From Candidatus Heimdallarchaeota archaeon (GTDB taxonomy: Archaea; Asgardarchaeota; Heimdallarchaeia; Heimdallarchaeales; Heimdallarchaeaceae): 55,328 nucleotides of DNA. The translations under genes were made by a program, and so were the position numbers. Shown piece by piece: positions 49,573 to 55,328 of this stretch (positions within the stretch are counted from its first letter, which is position 1; every line of letters starts with the position of its first letter). The notes under the pieces are model-generated. The model saw nothing but the letters and a program-made list of their open reading frames with translations, was not told where the DNA came from and made no database searches. The DNA is taken from positions 1 to 55,328 of the forward strand of contig JAUWJS010000004.1 in NCBI GenBank assembly GCA_030607575.1. Reading direction: 5' to 3'.

Positions 49573-50175
49573 TTATGTTTTGAATGCTAATTTTCCACTT
49601 CCATAATCAATGGTGGTGGTTCTTTTTTCAAAATAAGCGCATTCAGAACATTTCAATTTGTCTCTCCCTATTTTATCCAATTTCCTCCCACATCTTGAAC
49701 AACTGGCTAATATAACTCCAAGTTGTGAACCTATTAAAGATCCTTGCAAGGGAATGGTCTTATCATCAATTACTTTGGCTCTAACAATATCAGCCAAACG
49801 CACTGCTTCATCTACTGTATCCAAATACTCTCTTGAGATTTGAGAAACATGGATAACCATTGTATAAGTTGGATAAACTTCCTTGTTATTGACATAATTC
49901 ACAGATACAGTTATCATTTGACGGGAAGCATTTACAACTCCACCAATTACTGTGTCACCGTTTTTAGGAACAATCGCAATTTTTGCTTTAGGCATAACTG
50001 ATATTTCATGTTTTTCAATATTTATGTTAACTTTTCCTGCTACAGCTGCATAGATCTGGTTACCTTCTGAATAAGTACCTTCCCCAGCTATAAATTCCTC
50101 TGTAACTGCTAAACGGGTTCCCGGAAAAACTAGCTCATTTGTATCCTTTATTCTATCGTAGATGTCTAATGTCAT
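49573..50175 (-). CDS. csl4: exosome RNA-binding subunit Csl4
   Basis: A 200-residue Csl4: N-terminal domain (VFPGTRLAVTEEFIAGEGTY), S1 domain (IVPKNGDTVIGGVVNASRQM, THVSQISREYLD-like region IHVSQISREYL), and C-terminal zinc ribbon (CSRCGRKLDKIGRDKLKCSE). It caps the archaeal exosome and recruits DnaG. First gene of csl4-DUF2067-rpoL-RNase III-like group. Confidence 0.95.
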   Translation of the reverse strand: MTLDIYDRIKDTNELVFPGTRLAVTEEFIAGEGTYSEGNQIYAAVAGKVNINIEKHEISVMPKAKIAIVPKNGDTVIGGVVNASRQMITVSVNYVNNKEVYPTYTMVIHVSQISREYLDTVDEAVRLADIVRAKVIDDKTIPLQGSLIGSQLGVILASCSRCGRKLDKIGRDKLKCSECAYFEKRTTTIDYGSGKLAFKT

Positions 50176-50336
50176 TCAGTGTCACTTCTGTCTTTTAATA
50201 ATGGAAATAGTATCGAGTAAAATATCTTTCCATTATTAACATAGTTATGATTATGCTAATAACTGCACTTGCAGGCAAATCTAGAGCCCGTCTACAGAAC
50301 AAAAACTATTTAACTTAACTGGTATTCTTTCCGTTG

Positions 50337-50984
50337 ATGGCAACACCAGAATTTGGAACAATTAGTGCAACAAGAATGGAGCTTCTTAATACAAAATCTC
50401 GAATTAGGCTTGCTCAAAAAGGACATGATCTTCTCAAGGAGAAGATGGATGCACTAGTTATTGAATTATATGCCATCAAAGATGAAGTGAGAGAAGCAAG
50501 AAAACAAGTAGAAAAGGAACTAAGGGTTGCGTATCAATCTCTTGCTAAAGCTGAGATGATTGTAGGTCCAGACAAAATTAGAGATCTTGCTCAATATGCT
50601 CCCGCTGTTTTAGAAATCACTACCCAAACTGTTAGTATCATGGGCGTTAGATCTCCTAGGTTTATTGTTAATGAGATTCAGAAGGAAGGAGAAGATGTGT
50701 TTTATGGTCTAACTAGTTCAAGTGCACAACTAGATAGGTCAATAGTTTATTTTCGCAAGTCATTGAAAACACTGATGGTTATAGCCGAGAAGATGACTTT
50801 ACTTGAAAAACTAGCTGTTGAGATTAATAAAACTAAGAGAAGAGTTAATGCTCTGAACTATATTTTAATTCCAAAACTACGTGCAACGGCAAAATTCATT
50901 GCAAGTACTCTTGAAGAACAAGAAAGAGAAACATTTTCAAGATTAAAGCGAGTCAAAGCAATATTAGAAGCTAAGAAACAGTGA
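50337..50984 (+). CDS. atpD: A/V-type ATP synthase subunit D
   Basis: About 215 residues, largely coiled coil: GTISATRMELLNTKSRIRLA, KGHDLLKEKMDALVIELY and C-terminal INKTKRRVNALNYILIPKLR, the subunit D signature. It forms the central rotor stalk. The rest of the ATPase operon is not here. ATG at 50337 directly follows an in-frame TTG. Confidence 0.96.
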   Translation: MATPEFGTISATRMELLNTKSRIRLAQKGHDLLKEKMDALVIELYAIKDEVREARKQVEKELRVAYQSLAKAEMIVGPDKIRDLAQYAPAVLEITTQTVSIMGVRSPRFIVNEIQKEGEDVFYGLTSSSAQLDRSIVYFRKSLKTLMVIAEKMTLLEKLAVEINKTKRRVNALNYILIPKLRATAKFIASTLEEQERETFSRLKRVKAILEAKKQ

Positions 50985-51161
50985 AACGGTTGTCCATGGA
51001 AAAAAGTGCGTTATTGTTCACATAAAAGGATTATATTTTCGAGATATTATCTTCCTTTCTAATTGGACACTTTGATAGAGTTTATTAACTATAATCTAAT
51101 AACTAAATAAACAGAGAAACAAATAAAAGGATTATAATAACATTAATTCAGAGGTAAGTAT

Positions 51162-52070
51162 ATGTCGCTTATAGATTGGTTTGAGAATTTACCACCAGCA
51201 AGTTTAACTGATCCAGGAGTGAAGATGCTAATTTACCTTTTAGTTATTTTCACATTTTTAAGTGCTCTTGTTGTATTCATTACAACTAGAGTATACCGAA
51301 AGAAAGAAGGTCCTTCTCTCCTTGATTTAGATATGGATTCAGATCTACCCACACCTTCTGATATTCCTCCTTCAGAACGTATTGCTATTCTTAAAATTGA
51401 AAAAGCAAAGTTCGAGGCAGCACAACAAGCATTGTCTAATACTCATAGAAAGAAGGAAATCAGCGAATCGGTATTCGGTAGACTATCAGTAAGATACGCA
51501 TCAGATGTTAAGAAAGTTGAAGATGAGATCGAAAAGACAGCAAGAGAAGCTGAAGTTTCCCAACTAGAAGAGGAACTAAAGAAGATGCAAGGAGATTATC
51601 TGAGCAAAATAAAGGGTGAAGAGAAAATAGATATTCCTTCAGCAACCCCAACAACTGCTCCTCCAGCTCCTCCAGTAACCGCTAAACCCGTTAAACCTCC
51701 AAAAAAGAAGAGAAGGGGAAAAGCTGTTGCAACACCTCCAGCACCACCCTCACCGGCTGCACCTCCAGTAACTGGCAAAGCAGCTCCACCACCACCTCCA
51801 GGTGTGGGTAAGACACCACCACCTACAGCAATTCCAAGCCCACCAATGCCAACACCAATACCACCAGGTGCGCCTGCCACAACACCTTCAATTCCAGCAC
51901 CAACTGTTCCAACTCCAAAACCACCAGGTGTAGTAGTACCTCCAGCAGCTCCAGCAGGAGGAGAAGGAGAAGGGGATTTGTTTGCTAAGAGTACATCAAT
52001 AGCAGCTCTTCGAAAAGAGATGTTAAAGGAATTAGACAGATTAAAGAAATTCATGAGTGAGCAGCAATAA
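51162..52070 (+). CDS. single-pass membrane protein with coiled coil and long proline-rich tail
   Basis: A 302-residue protein of unrecognised family. One N-terminal membrane helix (residues ~20-42, MLIYLLVIFTFLSALVVFI) is followed by basic residues (RVYRKKEG), so the rest should face the cytoplasm. Residues ~70-150 are charged helices/coiled coil (ERIAILKIEKAKFEAAQQAL). Residues ~155-270 are a Pro/Ala/Thr/Gly tail with polyproline tracts (KAAPPPPPGVGKTPPP) and basic patches (PPKKKRRGK). A short helix ends the chain (ALRKEMLKELDRLKKFM). The tracts resemble profilin or SH3 ligands in eukaryotes; this parallel is inference. No operon partners. Confidence 0.75.
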   Translation: MSLIDWFENLPPASLTDPGVKMLIYLLVIFTFLSALVVFITTRVYRKKEGPSLLDLDMDSDLPTPSDIPPSERIAILKIEKAKFEAAQQALSNTHRKKEISESVFGRLSVRYASDVKKVEDEIEKTAREAEVSQLEEELKKMQGDYLSKIKGEEKIDIPSATPTTAPPAPPVTAKPVKPPKKKRRGKAVATPPAPPSPAAPPVTGKAAPPPPPGVGKTPPPTAIPSPPMPTPIPPGAPATTPSIPAPTVPTPKPPGVVVPPAAPAGGEGEGDLFAKSTSIAALRKEMLKELDRLKKFMSEQQ

Positions 52071-52230
52071 AATTTGCTTCACGATGGTAAAATTCTCGTC
52101 TCCAAAGGAATGAAAATAGAAAATATTTTCTACTCCTCTTATTTTTATTTTACAAAATTAATGGTAGTAAAAAAGTTTTAATTTGTTCTAACTAAATTGT
52201 CTTTAGTTCTGATTAACTTGAAGTGACTTA

Positions 52231-52950
52231 ATGATGAATTCAAAAGATTCAAAGTTCTCTGATCAAGAAAAATCTAAATTTCTTGCTGCTCAAAAAGCAG
52301 CGAAAGAATTCATTTATGATGGATTTGTTGTGGGAGTAGGAACCGGTTCAACAGTGAAGTACTTCATTCAACAATTAGGAGAGCTTGTTGATAAAAACGA
52401 ATTGGAAATAATCACTATCCCCTCTTCTTCAGAAACTCATCTTGAATTGGTTAAAGCAGGATTACCTGTTTCAACATTACTTGAATATCCTGAGATAAAC
52501 ATCTATGTAGATAGTGCAGATATTATTACTAAAGATTATGTCATGATTAAGGGGGGTGGAGGGGCTTTAACAATAGAAAAAATAATAGCAAGAGCTTCTC
52601 AAGAATTCTTAGTAATTGCAGATAACTCAAAATATCCAAGAGATCTATTAAGTTATCCTGTTCCTGTAGAAATCATAAAACAAGCAATCATAACAGTTCT
52701 TCAACCCATATTCAATCTTGGAGGAGAACTCCAACTTCGATATGGTTCAGGAAAGAAGGGACCTGTTATAACAGACAATGGCAACATAATAGGGGACATA
52801 ACCTTCAAACAAGAATATAATCCGTTTAACATGGAGATGAACCTGAATAACATTGCTGGAATCGTTGAAAATGGGTTATTTCCTTCTGATGCAGATAAAA
52901 TCATTATTGGTAAAAAAAATAGTGCAAAGTTGATAAAGAGGGATTCATAG
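52231..52950 (+). CDS. rpiA: ribose-5-phosphate isomerase A
   Basis: A 239-residue RpiA: FVVGVGTGSTVKYFIQQLGE, VDSADIITKDYVMIKGGGGA (catalytic region), FLVIADNSKYPRDLLSYPVP and ITDNGNIIGDITF. It interconverts ribose and ribulose 5-phosphate, feeding nucleotide and tRNA-related synthesis. Typical length. Convergent with the PIN-ATPase gene; the stops are one base apart. Confidence 0.95.
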   Translation: MMNSKDSKFSDQEKSKFLAAQKAAKEFIYDGFVVGVGTGSTVKYFIQQLGELVDKNELEIITIPSSSETHLELVKAGLPVSTLLEYPEINIYVDSADIITKDYVMIKGGGGALTIEKIIARASQEFLVIADNSKYPRDLLSYPVPVEIIKQAIITVLQPIFNLGGELQLRYGSGKKGPVITDNGNIIGDITFKQEYNPFNMEMNLNNIAGIVENGLFPSDADKIIIGKKNSAKLIKRDS

Positions 52951-52951
52951 C

Positions 52952-54763
52952 TTACATTAAAGCTGTAATAGTATCTCCCTTGTGATGAGCTTCCATGAGC
53001 ATTTTACCAATTTCAGTATTTTTTGCGACACTTATTTCACTAGTTTTACCCACAGTCAATTGAGTCAAGGGCGATCCATTTACTGCTAGAATAACATCCT
53101 TACCTATACACACACTAGGAAACACAAGATTAAGTTTACCCTTAGACGGATGCAAATCAATGACAAACTCCATTTCTTCTTGTTCGTTAAATGATTTTAC
53201 GGTTATTGATAAGCCCAATTTCTGTTCTATTTCATCGATGTTACGTCCATCCTTACCAATTACACGGGGTTTATCTTTATTTGAAACAAATAGGGTAAGA
53301 GAATTAGGCGGGTCAAAGTCATAGGTAAAATCATAAACAGAATGTTGCTTGAGAACCTTTTGTATTTGAGCTGAATTAACTGTGATTGTTTTACCTGTTT
53401 TAGAATGTTTCATACTTAGGTTCTTGAGAGGTGAAACAACAATTTGTTCTCCAAATGTATAAATTTCATATTCATCCTTATTTGTGTGGAAATCTTTAAC
53501 TTTAATTACAGGACGACTTAAATCACGTTCAGTCATTCCTTTTGGCATTGTTACTGTAAGCTCAAGCGTATAAACTTTCGATATTTTCCCTTCAGAAATG
53601 AAGATAATTGTGTCAACAATCGATGGGATAATACCTAAATCAACTCTCTTAATAAATCTTTGAAGACCATCTATAGCTTGAGTAGCATGAACAACCCCAA
53701 GCAACCCTACTCCTGCTAAACGTAAATCAGAGTAAGTTTCGAAATCCTTAGTTCTTCGCAATTCATCATAAATCACATAGTCAGGTCTCATTAAAAGAAC
53801 CAAATCTGCAGATGCAGAAATATCTCCTTCAAAACCGGACATTTGTGTTATTCTGTTGTCCACTTGGAGATCTCTTGGGTTTTCAAAAGTTTTAACAATT
53901 TTATCTTTATCAGCATAGAATTCAGCCATTGCTGTAGCAAAGGTACTTTTTCCAGCACCAGGGGGACCTGCAATAATTATTCCTTCAGCTTGTGTTTCTA
54001 TCCTTTCAAGGAGCTTTGAATCAATTTTATAGTCCCCTAAGGTTAGTTTTACAATTGGTCTAACAGCAGTAATTTCCATTGCATCACTGAAGGGTGGTCT
54101 AAGTATGACAATTCTAGTGTTTTTCAACTGGATTACAGTTGTTCCATGTCGGTCAGATTCTATGAAACTATCTTTTTCTCTAGACGCTCTTTCAATTACG
54201 TCTTTTGATAGTTCATCTAATGTCTCGCGAGTTAGAATGGGTTCTTCTTCAAGAGGTATTAATTGAAAATTACCAGGAAGTCCTTTTTTTGCTAGAGGTA
54301 AGTTGTTTTCTCTTAGATGTATAGACATAGTTTGTTCATCAAAATAGTCTTCAACTTTCTTTCCCAAACTTTTTGTTTCCTCTTTCATGAAAACAACTGC
54401 TAATCCTTCAGCTTTTCCTATCTCTGCCATTACACGGTCAGAAGTAATTAGAATGGCATCATATTCAGCTGCTAGGTCTCTAATTTGAGCATCCAACTCA
54501 CCTATTGATGCGCCTCTAATTTGGTTGTATGTTGGTCTTTGACCATCAATAATTATGTTTGTACCTCGTTTTGCACAAAAATCTCGCATATGTTGTAATT
54601 CTTCTAAAGCTGTCATTCCTGCTGTTTTAGCCTGATTTGCCATATTTTCAATTTCAGCTATTACAACACGAGAAAGAACGATTGATTCAATATCTTCTTT
54701 TTCAGCAAGATATTTTAGAAACTGACCATTGATTATTGTTGAAGTATCTGGGACGTAATGCAT
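52952..54763 (-). CDS. PIN-domain/PilT-like ATPase with KH domain
   Basis: A 603-residue archaeal COG1855-type protein. PIN nuclease-like domain at 1-~125 (YVPDTSTIINGQ, with Asp6, Glu37, Asp91 and Asp109 as candidate metal ligands), a RecA-like secretion/PilT-type ATPase with Walker A IIIAGPPGAGKSTFATAM (266-274) and DYVIYDELRRTKDF, then a C-terminal KH domain (DKPRVIGKDGRNIDEIEQKL). Probably an RNA-related nuclease-ATPase; the exact role is unknown. Downstream of the EndA gene with 9 bases between. Confidence 0.93.
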   Translation of the reverse strand: MHYVPDTSTIINGQFLKYLAEKEDIESIVLSRVVIAEIENMANQAKTAGMTALEELQHMRDFCAKRGTNIIIDGQRPTYNQIRGASIGELDAQIRDLAAEYDAILITSDRVMAEIGKAEGLAVVFMKEETKSLGKKVEDYFDEQTMSIHLRENNLPLAKKGLPGNFQLIPLEEEPILTRETLDELSKDVIERASREKDSFIESDRHGTTVIQLKNTRIVILRPPFSDAMEITAVRPIVKLTLGDYKIDSKLLERIETQAEGIIIAGPPGAGKSTFATAMAEFYADKDKIVKTFENPRDLQVDNRITQMSGFEGDISASADLVLLMRPDYVIYDELRRTKDFETYSDLRLAGVGLLGVVHATQAIDGLQRFIKRVDLGIIPSIVDTIIFISEGKISKVYTLELTVTMPKGMTERDLSRPVIKVKDFHTNKDEYEIYTFGEQIVVSPLKNLSMKHSKTGKTITVNSAQIQKVLKQHSVYDFTYDFDPPNSLTLFVSNKDKPRVIGKDGRNIDEIEQKLGLSITVKSFNEQEEMEFVIDLHPSKGKLNLVFPSVCIGKDVILAVNGSPLTQLTVGKTSEISVAKNTEIGKMLMEAHHKGDTITALM

Positions 54764-54772
54764 AATAAAACC

Positions 54773-55315
54773 TTAACCATCTATATCTATTTTTGTGAAT
54801 TCTAATTCACTTACACTATAGTAAGAAACATCTCCTAAACTATCTATAACGGCGAAAATTAACTGTTTACTGATTTCTTTTGCTTGAGAAACAATTTGAT
54901 CAATATCATCAATATCAAACAGCACGCCTTCTACCATTGTAACAACTAATGCCAAATGTTTGGCTTTGTTTGGTGTTGCTCCTCTCTCATATAACTCAAA
55001 GTATTTTCCAGTTTCTGAGTGTTCTTTTACTACATAACCTCTGTTCCTTAGGTCTTTGTATAACAAAAAACGAACCAAGAAATCTGGAATTTTGTTTGAA
55101 AAATGTGCTACTACATCTGATAAAGGTAAAGAAGATTCGTTTTCGTCTATTATATCAACTTTTTTCCTTTCTAACAATAGAACAGTCTCATATGGACTGA
55201 GCTTAATATTACCAGATTTAGTATGTTTTCCAAACCAACCTTGACTATAGATAGAATTACCTTCTTTATCATTTATCAAGGCGTATTCATCATGGAGTTT
55301 AGCAACGATAACCAT
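54773..55315 (-). CDS. endA: tRNA-splicing endonuclease EndA
   Basis: A 180-residue single-unit EndA. The C-terminal catalytic domain has YKDLRNRGYVVKEHSETGKY, FELYERGATPNKAKHLALVV and SKQLIFAVIDSLGDVSYYSV. Candidate catalytic residues are Tyr109, His120 and Lys150; the gaps of 11 and 30 match those of characterised archaeal enzymes (Tyr246, His257, Lys287 in Archaeoglobus). It removes introns bounded by bulge-helix-bulge motifs, such as those in tRNA-Ile and tRNA-Leu here. ATG at 55315 follows an AGGA site 13 bases from the window end. Confidence 0.9.
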   Translation of the reverse strand: MVIVAKLHDEYALINDKEGNSIYSQGWFGKHTKSGNIKLSPYETVLLLERKKVDIIDENESSLPLSDVVAHFSNKIPDFLVRFLLYKDLRNRGYVVKEHSETGKYFELYERGATPNKAKHLALVVTMVEGVLFDIDDIDQIVSQAKEISKQLIFAVIDSLGDVSYYSVSELEFTKIDIDG

Positions 55316-55328
55316 TTTCCTAGTAATA

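Noticed and set aside
51596-52054. 152-codon minus-strand Gly/Ala-rich ORF
   Set aside because: Antisense of the proline-rich tail; polyproline codons read as Gly/Val/Ala on the other strand.

Overview
The window is a gene-dense, AT-rich archaeal chromosome segment, most likely from an Asgard archaeon. The archaeal assignment is firm: archaeal/eukaryotic-type ribosomal proteins (eL14, eL19, eL21, eL32, eL34, eS4), Cbf5, Nop10, Csl4, Rpp29, RpoL, RpoF, aIF2-alpha, aRF1, Hef, EndA, KsgA/Dim1, intron-bearing tRNAs and TATA-type promoters. The Asgard suggestion is an inference from multi-finger C2H2 proteins, a proline-rich single-pass membrane protein with profilin-ligand-like tracts, and lysine/glutamate-rich tails on several ribosomal proteins. 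It is not proven here.

Layout. 1-1412: two C2H2 zinc-finger ORFs on the minus strand, the second running off the window and carrying a PD-(D/E)XK-like domain. 1505-3697: uS13-uS4-uS11 operon (minus) behind a hairpin-rich leader, then tRNA-Ser(GGA). 4266-5729: SecY. 5773-7578: divergent Gfo/Idh oxidoreductase and Trm9-like methyltransferase. 7678-10555: EMC3/DUF106-eL34-Cmk-eL14-Cbf5. 10575-18571: minus-strand run of a UPF0200-like kinase and the spc-type ribosomal operon (uS17 through uL15), headed by a structured leader. 18985-20922: uL22-uS3-uL29-Rpp29 (plus). 20949-27683: ValRS, an MFS exporter and the Hef helicase-nuclease. 27652-28831: a ZNRD2-like zinc ribbon and a tandemly duplicated small gene with a decayed ZNRD2 start. 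29020-36667: intron-containing tRNA-Ile, a DinB-like protein, a cupin PGI paralogue lacking metal ligands, aRF1, UMP kinase, AspRS, intron-containing tRNA-Leu, and a peptide-binding protein gene enclosed by a copy of the tRNA-Leu 3' end. 36828-38665: two bactofilin-like genes. 38743-46389: SRP54, TrmY-like, Pus10, eL21, RpoF, DUF655, KsgA, HemK2-like, TrmJ-like and METTL5-like. 46397-55315: Nop10/aIF2-alpha, DUF99, RNase III-like/RpoL/DUF2067/Csl4, V/A-ATPase subunit D, the proline-rich membrane protein, RpiA, PIN-ATPase-KH and EndA.

The content is mostly translation, transcription and RNA modification. Several genes act on each other's products: Pus10 with TrmY (position 54 of tRNA), HemK2 on aRF1, EndA on the two tRNA introns, SecY with SRP54. 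The usual archaeal ribosomal superoperon is present but cut by inversions, since uL22-Rpp29, uS17-uL15, SecY, EMC3-Cbf5 and uS13-uS11 alternate in strand. No CRISPR array, integrase, transposase or rRNA gene is visible. The least explained items are the zinc-finger/nuclease-like protein, the three-way-junction leader before uS17, the duplicated ZNRD2-adjacent unit, the tRNA-Leu-flanked cassette, the metal-site-less cupin and the proline-rich membrane protein.
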